DNA of 64,000 nucleotides from Loxodes magnus (Eukaryota > Ciliophora > Karyorelictea > Loxodida > Loxodidae). The stretch covers positions 62,001 through 126,000 of the forward strand of contig CAMPDV010000900.1 of assembly GCA_946699065.1 (NCBI GenBank), read 5' to 3'. The notes below the pieces were generated by a model. It saw nothing but the letters and a program-made list of their open reading frames with translations. It was not told the DNA's origin and did not search any database. Below are positions 24,671-38,813 of the stretch, piece after piece; within the stretch, counting starts at the first letter, position 1, and each line of letters starts with the position of its first letter. A program made the position numbers and the translations under genes.

Positions 24671-27600
24671 TCAGTTTAACTTGTTTTTCAGCTTTATTTT
24701 TTTCTTCTATTTCTGCTCTGGCATATCTTGATTTACTTCATTTGTTTTTGACTTGTTTCGCTTTTTCTTACTTCTTTTTTAACTTTTAACTTTTCTCATT
24801 TCCTCAAGATCTTGCTTCTTTTTTTGTTTCTGTAAAACGTCGAAATTAAGAAATAAATCATCACTAACTTTTTCTAAATTCTTTATTTAAAGTTAATTTT
24901 TTTATTGTTTCTCTTATCTCTAAGTGCTTTCTAGCCTTATACGACTAGAATTATTTAGTTACAAATTAATCTAAGTTTCATCAAAAACTTAAGTTCTTGT
25001 TATCTATTGTTACCTTTAAGATTATAAAGCTTCAATTGCTTAGTTACTATGATAAGTTTATTCTTCACTTTTAACTTTTTACTTAAGTTTATAGTGATTA
25101 ATAATACTTCTTATATTTAGGAAAATCATCCCTAAGGTTAAAATAAAAATAAAGATACTCTAAAAGTACATCACAAAATCTCCTAACTACTCTATACTTT
25201 TCTCATTTCTATGTTCTATTTTATCCTTATTCATTTCTATATCAAAGTAGATATTAGATAAATAAATTACCATCAGAAATACTTCAAATACACACTCTAA
25301 ATAATTCTGTTTTATTGTCTCGTATGGCTTATAAAATAGTAAAAACAAAATTTATAACAAGCAAGTTAAGCTTATTAGCATTACTTATGCTTAATAGTAA
25401 TCAACTAGAACTATTAATATGCATCCTAAAAATAAACGCCTAACTAGAAATAAAGGATAGTAAGCAGGATATTTAGTAGTCTAAAAGCCTTAGAAGAAAA
25501 TATTAAATTTACTTTTCTCTTTCTTTAGCTATTCTTCCTCTTCTTAAGTATTTACTCTATTTTACCAATTATAAAGGGTAAATAACTTTTTACAGCAAGC
25601 AAAAATGATGATAATTTAGAAAATCTGAGTATAAGAACTTACCATAAATATTAAAGCTAGCAATACGTTTAAAATATCTAATACTTTTCTAAAGTTTAAG
25701 TAGTAAATCTATAGGAAAATAGCGAAATTTAAGTTTAAAAATTAGCTTAAATAAATACCTATTACTAATTCATACTAGCATAAACTTCTAAGTTTCTATA
25801 AAAGCTTTGAATCTTTATTTTTGTAGCTTAAATACTAAATTAAGAAATTTAGTAATAAAACTATTAAAATTACTAGCAAGGAATTTAATGAGTTAGCTAT
25901 AAAAGCATAGGAAACGTATTTTAGTTATTTTCAGAATGGCTAATCTATTTTCATGATATTTCACTTAATTCCTAAAAAGTCTAAATTAAGGCTAAAAGGA
26001 AGCTTCAAGTTGAAGTTTTAGAAGTAATAATTGTTAAGATTAGCAGGCCTAAGAACATTTATATAAGCATTAAGCATTATCATTTATGTTATGAATGTCA
26101 CAAATCATAAATTTTAAAAGTTATTCGTTTATTATGAAGATCCTAAAATTACACTGGCAATTCCTAAGGCAAAGTTTAAATACTAGGATAAATATTGCAT
26201 AACTTAAGTGAAAGTAGCAATGGTTTTGTCAGCTTTAGACCATGAACTTTAAGAGAAATTTTCTTGTTAATTGACTGTACTATTTATATTTTGGGATTAT
26301 AAGCATTTATTATTTAAGAGCATGAAGTTTTAATAGCACTTTAAGCATTGAATATTAGAGTTATCTAATATCTAACATAAATCACAATTACTTATTTTAT
26401 GGCATGTACTGCAAGTTTCATTTATTCCACAAATAGGTTTGCAAGTATTATTATCATTCAATTCAAAATTATCTTTGCATTTTTGGCAATTATTCTCTCT
26501 ATCTTCGCATAATAAGCAGTTTATATCTGAACATTATTGTTAAATATCATTTTAAGCAGTTTAATTTATAGAAGAGTTATTTAAAATACAAATGTTCTCT
26601 AGTAAGAAATATTAATCTTAACATTAAAGACATTAAGTACCATCTTAGCTGCAATATTAGCAGCCTTCTATTTTAGCACTGCATTTTAAACAGGCTTTAT
26701 TTTTAATATAGTAAGTTTAGTTTGGACAACTTTCTATACATTAATTTTCAAAAGAAAGGTAAGGAATCTAGCATTAAGTACAAATCTATCCATTTATGCT
26801 ACAACTGAAACAATTTGTAATACTCTAATTGCATAATCTACATTCTTGGTTTTAGATGTAAAATTCATCGCTAGGACAGTTTTATACACAAGTATTTTCA
26901 AATACTAGATATTAATTTTTACACTAACTACATACTTATCCATCATTATTACAATTTGAACAGTTTTCTATTTTATTATTACATTTTATGCATTTTCCGC
27001 TTTAAATTAAATAAGTGCTATCTGTGCAAATTTCTACACAAGTATTATCCTGTAAAAGAAGAGTATTTTCGCACTAACTGCATATTTCTCCATTTTCACT
27101 ACAACTTGAGCAGTTTCTTTATTTGTCATTGCATTTTAGACATATGCCATTATAAGCAAAATATCCTTCACTTGGACATTTTATTACACACTCGTTTTCT
27201 AATAAAAAATATGGATCTTGGCATTTAGTACATATTTCTCCTTCTACACTACAATTTGAGCAATTCTGGATACTATCTTTACACTTTAAGCAAGTATAGT
27301 TATAAACATAGTAAGTTTCATTAGGACAGCTTTCAACACATTAATCTTGGAAAAGGTTAAAAGGTTCTTCACACTTTAAGCAAATATCTCCTTCTTGCTT
27401 GCAAAACAGACAATTTTATATAGTTTTATTGCAAAGTTCACACTACTAATCATTATTCTTATCCTATTAAGTTCAAGGACACTACTAAATGCACTCGTTT
27501 TCCATTGATAATTTTAATTAGCAAGAACAAGAGTTACTTCCGAAGGTTCATCCTTTATAGCACTATAAGCAATTATTATTCTATGTATCGAAGCATTTGT

Positions 27601-28270
27601 AGCATAAACTTCCACAGATAAGTTCACTTTAACTAAGAAAGAATCCTTAGTAAGAGTGATCTAAGATAGACTGCAATTGATCTTAAGTAAGAAATTAGTT
27701 CCCATAATATCTTAAAGAATAAATATAACCTACAAAATTATATTAACTTAAGAAACTTCCTTAATATATTGAATCTGTCTATGAAAATGTAATTAAGTTT
27801 TCAAAATAATTCTATAAAGTTTAGAATTTATAATCCATTTCAGAATAGGTAGCAGATAAACTGAAATTACCTTGGTTATTCATAGAAAAAGCAACAAATA
27901 TTCAATTATCTTAAACCAAATCTATTCTAAAAGAAAATTAAGTGAATTTTCATGTATAATATTGTCTTACACTAAAGAGAGTTAATTTGTTCTAAATATT
28001 TTATTAACTAAATAATTCCAAAAACTCATTTTAAGCCTTTTTGAATTGAAATCAAGCTCAACCTATTTAATTAGAATCAATTTTTAGTCATGCAGTCACA
28101 CTAAATTAAGTTTAAGTTTAGGGATGCACTCCATAATAAGAAAATGTGTTATTTTTAGATGAGCTCTGCGTTATTAAAGTGGGAGCATTCGGATCCAGTA
28201 TATCAGAAAAGCTAAGTTAAGATTGAATTTATAAGACCAAGCAGCATAGAACCATTATGGATATTTTCAT
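24671..28270 (-). CDS. Cys-rich repeat multi-pass surface protein, copy C
   Basis: ATG at 28270, TGA stop at 24673. The span is exactly 1200 codons, the same as copy D, of which it is an inverted paralogue. Domains: signal peptide (about 1-18), lectin/LamG-like domain (to about 215), CxxC repeats (about 215-655), multi-pass membrane region (about 690-1045) and a Lys/Gln-rich cytosolic tail. TGA reads as Trp at TA-W-LK, IG-W-A-W-FQ, YT-W-KF and DN-W-IF. The C-terminal half is the C/D type (ending KNKLN then TGA). The sections I checked are in frame. Probably a surface receptor or adhesin; the ligand is unknown. Confidence 0.8.
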
Positions 28271-29514
28271 TTTATAAGTAAAATAAATAATAATTATAAT
28301 TTAAGTTATTTTTAACTTAAATTTATACATTTTTTAATTATATTCAAATAAATCATTTAATTTCATAGTTTCTACCTGTCTAAATTGTATAATCAAAGCA
28401 TGCTTTTAATAATTCCACATTCCGAGTATGCACTTATTATCTTATGATACTCATTAAATGTATTTTATAATAATTTCTGCTTCATGCTCTATTTAATATC
28501 TCATAAAGATAATAAAAGCCAAAGTAAATTGATTACATCTAATTAAATTCTATTAGAATGTTTTTAAGGAAATTGTTTAGCTATAAATATTTAGTTTCTT
28601 CATCATTTTATTTATTTAAGTTGGCTTTATACATTTTAAGATTTTATCCTTAATTACCTGTATTTATTGAAACTAGCTTTTACTTTTTCCTTTTAATGTA
28701 GAGTACTTTATAAAGTTAGGAAAAATTAATAAACCTGCATTAATTTTAGTATTAACATTTTTCATAGCAAGAGATTTATAGGAACTAAAAATAACAATAG
28801 GATAGAAGTTTAAGAATTCTCAATTAAATTTGGTCAAACAGTCATAAAGATACAGTTCAATGATTTTAAATTAAACTATAGATCTAAAGCTTTATTAAAT
28901 ATACATAACTAACAAATAGAAAGTGTAAAAGGGATAATTTGATATATCTAATACCCTTATGAAGAAATAGAGCTTTATAAAATACAGAATCAACCTACAA
29001 GTGTAATATATTTTTATCTTTAGTGTTTATAATAAATTCTTTCAGCTTAATTTAGCTATCTAGATAGTTTTTTATCCTTATTTAAACGAAGTTTTCTTCA
29101 TTTTGCATATAAACTCAACATTAAAATCCCAAATTATCTATTTATCTCAATAGCTAGCTTTAACTTTTGCTTTAGTGAATTAAATATATTTTTAACTTAA
29201 TTAAGTCTAGCTACTCATAATACTTTTAGAATAATAAAATTCTATATCTAATATCTAAAGAAATTAACGTTAAGCTTTATCTTTTATTTAATTTAACTTT
29301 GATATAATTTACAATTATTAATTTTAGCCAATTGTTAGACTTAAAATTTTGGATTATTAGAAAGTTAGTTTCATATAAAATTTCCTTTGATTAAGCTATT
29401 ACTATATTTAACTTAAGCATTTTTAACTTTTCCTTTTATTTAAATTTTAAACTACCAATTTAATATAACTTAGATTGAAGGTTATATTCCATTTCAAAGC
29501 ATCTTCTATGTTTA
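28271..29514. repeat. 5' flank of copy C, near-identical to that of E
   Basis: About 1.24 kb of non-coding DNA that matches 58159-59396 with only a handful of differences, in the same orientation. Similarity stops abruptly after gcatcttctat. The flank is visibly better conserved than the adjacent coding sequence. A TTATAAA precedes the ATG. Confidence 0.8.
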
Positions 29515-32500
29515 CTTATAATATCTTAATACATATTAAATACATTTTTCATAAACAATTTATTTTAAACTTCACAATGGTATTTAATAATAGCTACTAA
29601 TAACTCTAAAATGCTATATTTTAATTCTAGCATTCAAATTATTTTGTTCTCTTATTTAGCTTATAAATAAGTTTAGTGATATAAAATATAATAAATTGCA
29701 TGAAATTTGTATTATTTTATATAAAGATTATTATTATTTTCTCAATCTAATTCAAATATTTATTCTTTTCAGTTCTAAAATAAAAGATCATAAAATCTTA
29801 AATTATTTATCAATTAAAATTTATAATCTTTGGAGTTTTCTACCTCTTTATAAATAATTTTATTGCAAATTCTTTTATTATTTATTGCAATATATTAAAT
29901 ACAATGAAAAGAATAGAATTATATTGTTGATATGTTGTACTATTTGTCTAAAGTAATTATTTAATTGATTATAACTAAATTTTAAAATTTAATAAGCTTA
30001 TATTTATAAATAAATAAATAATAAATAAATTTTTCAGAACTGATGAGGCTCAATGTTGATTTCTTTTTTTATTAAGTTGATTATATTTTAAAATATATAT
30101 CTTTTCTACTTATCTAAAAGCTCTTTATTTTATAAGATAATTTCCAATCTAAGTGACCGCATCTTAAACATATTATTTTGCTTTTAGTTTTTCTATTTGT
30201 TCATAGAAAAATTTTTGGTCTAAGCTCGCTTATTTTAAACATTTTTAAAAGTGGATTTATTGCTTTATATATTAATTATAGTTGAATAACAAGATACTTT
30301 TAATCCTTTCCTAATATTTAATTATGCTTATAAAATAAAAGTTAAAAAGTTTAGATTCTTCAATAAGTTAGGCTATAAATTAAATAATGGATAATTAATT
30401 ATATAATAAATAAACTTAAGAAGCTAAAACCATTTAACACCAATAATTTCTAAACTTAAGAAAAATATTTATCTAACATTCTAATTACAAATTTAAATAA
30501 ACTAAACTAAAAGAAATCATATAATACCATTTCTAAATTAAAGGATATAAAGATAACTTTAGACTAGCAAAGAAATTAGCTATATTTATAACTTAAAAAT
30601 AGAACTATGTATTATATTAAATAGCACTTTTAAATCAACTTTATTAAGTAAATCTAAGAGACTAGATAAAGCTAGAAACATTTCTAGTCTATTATTAACT
30701 ATTTACTTTGGCTTATTTATTTTTCGTGATGAACCCTATAATATTGATATCACACTAATTTATTTATTATTTAAGCAATAATTAATTAATATATAAAAGA
30801 AAAACATAATCAATAAAAGGTAATTAAATGATAGAAACGTAATTTACTTATATTTAATCAAATAATACAAAGATATAAGTATAGAGGCTTTTAGCTTTAA
30901 ATATAGTTATTGCTATAAATATTAATTCTTTTTATAGAAATTAAAATTTACGAAATATCTTAAAAATAACACTAAAAGGAATAAATAATTAAATTTATTC
31001 TTTAAGATAAAGATAAATGTTGAAGATATTAATAAAAGTAATAGAATAAAAAATAAAAAATAAAAAATAAAAAATTTATCAAATTACCAATTAATCAACC
31101 AATCTAAAAGACTTTAGCAGTGAAAATTTATAAAAAAATAAATAAACTTTATCTTTAAATAATTTCATAATAATATCATAAAGCTATTAATAACTATTTG
31201 GCTGGCTTAAGAAGATTGAGAAATAGAAATATTTTAAAATATCTTGAAATAAATTATTTTGAATATAAGATATTAAATAAAAAGCATATTAGATATTTAT
31301 AATATTAGACAAATTAAAAAGATTTAGATTATTATAAAGTTTTAAAAATAAATGCTTATTAAGTTATTGTTATTTATAATTATATTAGCGAAATAAATAG
31401 ATATAATATTTAGAATTTGCTATTTATTTTAAGAAAACTCTTAAAGGGGAAACTTTATTTTATTTACATTTAAGCATTTTTTTATTTCTAAGTTTTAATG
31501 TTTATTCTTCCTATAATTTATAATATAGAAATAAGCTTTTAAATTAATAAACTTTAATTTATACAGTTATAGTCTATTTTCATTGTAATAATCATAAAAT
31601 AAAATTCTATTTGATAGTTAAAATTAGAGCTAGCATTTAATAATTAAAAATAAAAGTAGCTCATAAGGAAAGTGTTATAGCAAGTAAGTTTAAAAGAAAG
31701 CATTAAAATTCTATTGTAATAAATATCTTAATTAGTTGTACCTAGTAAATAGAACTATCTTAATAAAATATAAAATCCTTTCTAAGAATGTTTTATATAA
31801 TTTGCACAAAAGCAATATCTATATACTTTCTAAATAAAATAATTACAATTACTATCTAAAATATCTAATAAGTCTCTAAATAATACAAATCACATCAAAC
31901 TATTTATTAATTATGCTTTTGTATTTATTATAAATATAGATATCTATTTATAAGTAGATATAAGCTTAAACTAATAAAAAATATAGGAAATTTAGTAAAA
32001 ATTAATTAGAATATAACTAGAATAAGATTGATAGTTATCACCTATTTAAATAAATATTAGCTTTATTTTAATTAACTAGCTATTTTATTAGTTAATTAAA
32101 ATTAGATAAAGCTTAGTCATTTAGAATAGATATAAGGATATAATAATTAAAGGTAGTTAACTAAAAAACAAATAATTGAATAGCATTTTAAAGAAAAATA
32201 TTAATATTATATAGTAAAGCCTAAGTTTATTATTTAATTAAAGCTTAAGATTAAAATTATAAAATAAATAAGAAAGTATTTTAAACCTATTTTCATTAAT
32301 GCAACTAATTAGATAGAAATTAAAAGAATTAAATTAAATTAGATACATACATACACCAAAGTGATATAGTAAAAGAGAAAATATTAAATTAATTCTAAAC
32401 TTAAAATTAATAAAATTACTATTTATTTATTTATTTTTATTAACTTTATTACTATTAAATTAATTAGTTATTTTATATAGTTAGTAAAGAATAAAGGAAT

Positions 32501-33690
32501 ATTAATTAATTATTTTATGATAGAGATGAAAGGTAGCTATTGAAGAGTCTTACATAGTTATTTAGGTAAATAGGATGGAATTTTTAAATTAAATTAATAA
32601 TTAATACTTAAATTTAATTTTCTTAAATAGATGTATAGTATAAGAAATTAATGCATTAATTTAATTTAATTTATTAGGGTGTCTTTTAACTTGTAAAAAG
32701 GAAAATATTAAATAAAATAATTAAAATCCTAGAAATAAAAATGCTAGAGCTTATTCAAGAAAATTAGAAATATCATTTCACTTTCAATTAAAAAGCGCAT
32801 ATCAATTATCTTGCTCAAATTAACAAACACAGAATTATATAAATCAGAAATAAAAGTGAAGATTAATTTTAATTTGATTATGAGTTATAAAATAGCTAGA
32901 CAAGCTATAAAGCATCATATGAGAAACAAAATTAAATAAATTAGAAAAAAAGCTATGAAAAATCAAATAAAATTAAAGCTTATTAATGATATGAATAATT
33001 AATTAAAAATTTAATTTGAATTAGCTTTCTCACCTAAATAAAATAAAACATTTTACTAACTAAAGATAAATTGAAATTATCTATATATCTAAATTAGATT
33101 TAAAGCTTCAATTTAAAAAATAAAGAAAATATCTTACATTTGTGTGCATTCATCTTTTATCTTTTATTTCCAATAACCTTTATTAATTTATCAGGGATTC
33201 AATTCTCAATTTATGCTTTCTACACTTTCTATTAAAAAAGGACCTTAAATGGACAAATTTAGAGATTTTTAGATTGAATACTAAAAATTTAACAGATTGT
33301 CTATGATTATTTAATTTAAATAGCTTTCATAAGCTTTTATTTTTAATATTATTTTATTTCTATAAATCTATTTTATACAAAATTATTATTAATTAAATAA
33401 AGCTTTATATCTATAACCAAATTAATTAATTATTATCTATTAAAGGAATCTAGTTTAAGCTAATCTTGATCAAATACAAAATTTTAAGGTAAGGATTCTT
33501 ATAAACAATATTTTCTTAAAGTACTATGAAATTACTTAAAAATGTTAAAAATTACTTAAAAATCTATCTTAATAACTTGATATGATTTAAATTAGATAAA
33601 AATAAAATTATTAAAGCATTTATTTAATTAGGTGATAATTAAGCATTAATTGTAAATTAATAATCATAATTTATTGAAACAATAGATAAA
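29515..33690. other. AT-rich spacer between head-to-head genes C and D
   Basis: About 4.2 kb with no gene, RNA or repeat that I can support. It is rich in A/T runs and tetranucleotide stretches such as aaataaataaat near 30010. Random-looking frames only. Confidence 0.45.
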
Positions 33691-33853
33691 CTAATATATG
33701 CTTGAATGTAAAATAATTAAAAGCATGCTTTGATTATACAATTTTATAAGGTAGAAGCTATTAATTTAAATTATTTATTTGAATATAAATGAAAGATATA
33801 AGATTAAGCTTTAAAATAGCTTAATAATTATTTTTATTTATTTTAGTTATAAA

Positions 33854-36800
33854 ATGAAAATATTCATAATGGTTCTATGCTGCTTGGCCTTATAGATTCA
33901 ATCTTAGTTTAGTTTTTTTGATATACTGATTCCGAATACTCCCACTTAAATAACGCAGAGCTCATCTAAAAATAACACATTTTCTTATTATGGAATAAAT
34001 CTTTAAAATTTAATTTAATTTGGTGTGACTGCATGACTAAAAATTGATTCTAACTAAGTTGGCTTTGTTTGATTTCAACTCGACAATGCTTAAAATTATT
34101 TTTTGGAATTATCTAATAGTTAATAGATTTAAGATAAATTAGCATTCTTTAGTGTAAAACAATGCTATTCATGGAAATTTACTGAATTTTCTTTTAGTAT
34201 AGATTTAGTTCAAGATAATTGAGTATTTTTAGGCTTTTCTATGAATAACAAAGGCAATTTCAGTTTATCTGCTACCTATTCTTAAATGGATTATAAATTC
34301 AAAACTTATTAGAATTATTTTGAAAACTAAATCTAATTTTCATAGACAGATTTAATATATTAAGGAAGTTTCTTAAGTTAATTTAATTTTATAGGTTATA
34401 TTTACTCTTTAAGATATTATGGGAACTAATTTCTTACTTAAGATCAATTGCAATCTATCTTAGATCACTCTTACTAAGGATTCCTTCTTACTTAAAGCGA
34501 AATTATCTGCGGAAGTTAATGTTACAAATGCTACGATACATAGAATAATAATTGCTTATAGTGTTATAAAGGATGAACCTTCGGAAGTAACTCTTGTTCT
34601 TGCTAATTAAAATTATCAATGGAAAATGAATGCGTTTAGTAGTGTCCTTGAACTTAGTAGGATAGTAATAATGATAAGAAGTGCGAATTTTGCAATAAAA
34701 CTATATAAAATTGTCTATTTTGCAAGCAAGAAGGAAATATTTGCTTAAAGTGTGAAGAATCTTTTAATCTGTTCCAAAACCAATGCGTTGAAAGCTGTCC
34801 TAATGAAACTTACTATGTTTATAACTATACTTGCTTAAAGTGCGTAGATAGTATAGAGAACTGCTCAAGTTGTAGTATAGAAGGAGAAATATGTACTAAA
34901 TGCCAAGATCCTTTTGTTTTATTAGAAAACGAGTGTGTAACAAAATGTCCAAGTGAAGGATATTTTGCCTATAATGGCATATGTCTAAAATGCAATGATA
35001 AATAAAGAAACTGTTCAAGTTGTAGTGAAAATGGAGAAATATGCAGTTAGTGCGAAAATACTCTTCTTTTACAGGATAATACTTGTGTAGAAATTTGTAC
35101 AGACGATACTTATTTCATTTAAAGCGGAAAATGTATAAAATGTAATAATAAAATAGAAAACTGTTCAAATTGTAATAATGATGGATAAGTATGTAGTTAG
35201 TGTAAAAATTCATATCTATTATTTGAAAATACTTGCGTATTAAACTGTCCTAGCAATGAATTTTACATCTAAAACCTTGAATGTAAATTATGCAATTAGA
35301 GTATTACAAGGTGTTTCAGTTGCAGCATAAATGGATAGATTTGTACTTAATGCTAAATTCCTTACCTTTTTTTTGAAAATTAATGTATAGAAAGTTGTCC
35401 AAACTAAAATTACTTCATTAAAGATCAAGAATGTTTAAAATGCAGCGATAAAATAGAAGGTTGCTAGAACTGCAGCTAAGATGGTACTTAATGTCTTTAA
35501 TGTTAAGATTAATATTTCTTACTAGAGAACATTTGTATTTTAAATAACTCTTCTATAAATTAAACTGCTTAAAATGATACTTAACAATAATGTTCTGATA
35601 TAAACTGCTTATTATGCGAAGATATAGAGAGTTATTGTCAAAAATGCAAAGATAATTTTGAATTGAATGATAATAATACTTGCAAACCTATTTGTGGAAT
35701 AAATGAAACTTGCAGTACATGCTATAAAATAATTAACTGTGACCTATGCTATAAATTAGATAACTCTAATATTCAATGCTTAAAGTGTTATTAAAACTTC
35801 ATGCTCTTAAAAAATGAATGCTTATAATTCCAAAATATAAATAGTACAGACAGTTAACAAGAAAATTTCTCTTATAACTCATGGTCTAAAGCTGACTAGA
35901 TCATTACTACTTTCACTTAAGTTATGCAATATTTATCCTAGTATTTAAACTTTGCCTTAGGAATTACCAGTGTAATTTTAGAATCTTCATAATAAACAAA
36001 TAACTTTTAAAATTTATGGTTTCTGACATTCATAACATAAATGATAATGCTTAATGCTTATATAAATGCTCTTAGGCCTGCCAATCTTAACAACTATTAC
36101 TTCTAAAACTTCAACTTGAAACTTCCGTTTAATTTAAATTTAGACTTTTTAGGAATTAAGTGAAATATCATGAAAATAGATTTGCCATTCTGAAAATAAC
36201 TAAAATACGTTTCCTATGCTTTTATAGCTAACTCATTAAATTCCTTGCTAGTAATTTTAATAGTTTTACTACTAAATTTCTTAATTTAGTATTTAAGCTA
36301 TAAAAATAAAGATTCAAAGCTTTTATAGAAACTTAGAAGTTTATGCTAGTATGAACTAGTAATAGGTATTTATTTAAGCTAATTTTTAAACTTAAATTTC
36401 GCTATTTTCCTATAGATTTACTACTTAAACTTTAGAAAAGTATTAGATATTTTAAACGTATTGCTAGCTTTAATATTTATGGTAAGTTCTTATACTCAGA
36501 TTTTCTAAATTATCATCATTTTTGCTTGCTGTAAAAAGTTATTTACCCTTTATAATTGGTAAAATAGAGTAAATACTTAAGAAGAGGAAGAATAGCTAAA
36601 GAAAGAGAAAAGTAAATTTAATATTTTCTTCTAAGGCTTTTAGACTACTAAATATCCTGCTTACTATCCTTTATTTCTAGTTAGGCGTTTCTTTTTAGGA
36701 TGCATATTAATAGTTCTAGTTGATTACTATTAAGCATAAGTAATGCTAATAAGCTTAACTTGCTTGCTATAAATTTTGTTTTTACTATTTTATAAGCCAT

Positions 36801-37453
36801 ACGAGACAATAAAACAGAATTATTTAGAGTGTGTATTTGAAGTATTTCTGATGGTAATTTATTTATCTAATATCTACTTTGATATAGAAATGAATAAGGA
36901 TAAAATAGAACATAGAAATGAGAAAAGTATAGAGTAGTTAGGAGATTTTGTGATGTACTTTTAGAGTATCTTTATTTTTATTTTAACCTTAGGGATGATT
37001 TTCCTTAATATAAGAAGTATTATTAATCACTATAAACTTAAGTAAAAAGTTAAAAGTGAAGAATAAAGTTATCAGAGTAACTAAGCAATTGAAGTTTTAT
37101 AATCTTAAGGTTAATAATAAATATCAGGAACTTAAGTTTTTGATGAAACTTAGATTAATTTCTAACTAAATAATTCTAGTCGTATAAGGCTAGAAAGCAC
37201 TTAGAGATAAGAGAAATAATAAAAAAATTAACTTTAAATAAAGAATTTAGAAAAAGTTAGTGATGATTTATTTCTTAATTTCGACGTTTTACAGAAACAA
37301 AAAAAGAAGCAAGATCTTGAGGAAATGAGAAAAGTTAAAAGTTAAAAAAGAAGTAAGAAAAAGCGAAATAAGTCAAAAACAAATGAAGTAAATCAAGATA
37401 TGCCAGAGCAGAAATAGAAGAAAAAAATAAAGCTGAAAAACAAGTTAAACTGA
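33854..37453 (+). CDS. Cys-rich repeat multi-pass surface protein, copy D (complete)
   Basis: I translated this entirely by hand: ATG 33854, TGA 37451, 1199 residues, no frameshift. Residues 1-18 are a signal peptide (MKIFIMVLCCLALQIQSQ). About 20-215 resemble a LamG/lectin fold (DNWVFLGF, NKGNFSLSATY). About 215-655 hold roughly nine CxxC repeats (pattern CxxC..C..C..G.IC..C...CV..CP). About 690-1045 hold several membrane helices around an FLVRRFF segment, then a Gln/Lys-rich tail. Seven Trp are encoded by TGA and four by TGG, yet the gene also ends in TGA. The architecture resembles alveolate cysteine-repeat modular or TRP-like surface proteins; the function is not established. Confidence 0.85.
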
Positions 37454-38813
37454 AGAGAAATGAAATTTAATGTACTAAAATTAAGAAAAATAATTTAAAA
37501 TTAAGAGATAAAAGTCTTAAAATTAATTTATAAATTGACAAATAAAAATAATTTTTAATATAACAACATTATAAGGTATAATGGGTTTTTACTATTTTAT
37601 ATTTATCATATTATAAAAAATGTTTAAAGCAAGTAAAAATATTTTAGCTTAAATTAAATAAATAAATTTTAATATTTATATATAAGTTTTAATATATATT
37701 TAAAAATATTAAATATAAAATTATAAATAAATAGTTTAAAAAATGTTAGCTAAACATAATAATTAAAATATAAAGTGAATCAATAGAAGATAAATATAAT
37801 AATAATGTAAATTAATAATTAAAATTATTTATTAATAAGGATTAAAGAAATTATTAATGTCTAATTTTAAGATTAATATTTTAAAAGTTTTAACTTAACC
37901 TACTTTAGATCTTGGTGAATATTATAAATTTAATCAGAATTCATATGCTCAATCTTATTTATAATATTTCAATAACCTTAAAAATTTAAGATATTAAAAA
38001 AAAAAAAATTAATTAAACAATTATATAGAATTTATATATAATTTATATAGAATTTATATATAATTTATATATAATTTAAAAGGAATTTTAATTATTAAGA
38101 AGAATATATAAATAATTAAAATCTATGAAATTAAACTAATATGCATTAAACGAAATTATATTTATTTTTATAATATTTTATTTTATTAAATATAATATTA
38201 TCTAATTTATTTAAATTAAACATTTTTACTTAGATTTATGTTTATATTTTATGATTTATCTTTAAAATAAATTATTAGAAATTTGAATGAAAAAATACAA
38301 ATTACTTATATAAAAATTTTTATTTATTTTTTAATCTAAGTATATTTGTATGTTTGTAAAGATAGAATTATTTTTTAAGTAAATTTTCTTCTCATTTATT
38401 GTTTACAATATTTTCTTTGATAACCTTTAAATTGATGTTTATAAAAATATGGTCAGTCTGTAGAGAAATAAAAAAATTATTTGTTACATAGAAAGAAAAA
38501 AAATTAGCGAACTAAAATATGAAAGTAGAAGGAGGGAAGAAATAAAGTTAAAAAGAAATATGATATTTATAAGCTTAAATAAAATGAAGTATCTAATTTA
38601 ATCAAAAATTTCATATCATTTTATACTCATGATTGTATTTTTAAACTCTCATCATTAAATATTTTAATTATAAAAACTTTAAACTACAAAAAGAAAATGA
38701 ATATAAGCAAATGTTTAAATATATCTTTGTATAAAAGTTACAAAAAAATAAATTAAATAATTAAATATTTTCATATAAGTAATTTTGCTTATTTATATTA
38801 TATTATATATAAA
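37454..38813. repeat. 3' flank of copy D, right arm of the C/D inverted repeat
   Basis: Non-coding. It matches 23330-24670 as an inverted copy, up to a block with aagtaattttgcttattt near 38780. Includes (TATA)-rich microsatellite near 38030. The subsegment 38390-38630 recurs inverted at 40105-40330. Confidence 0.65.
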
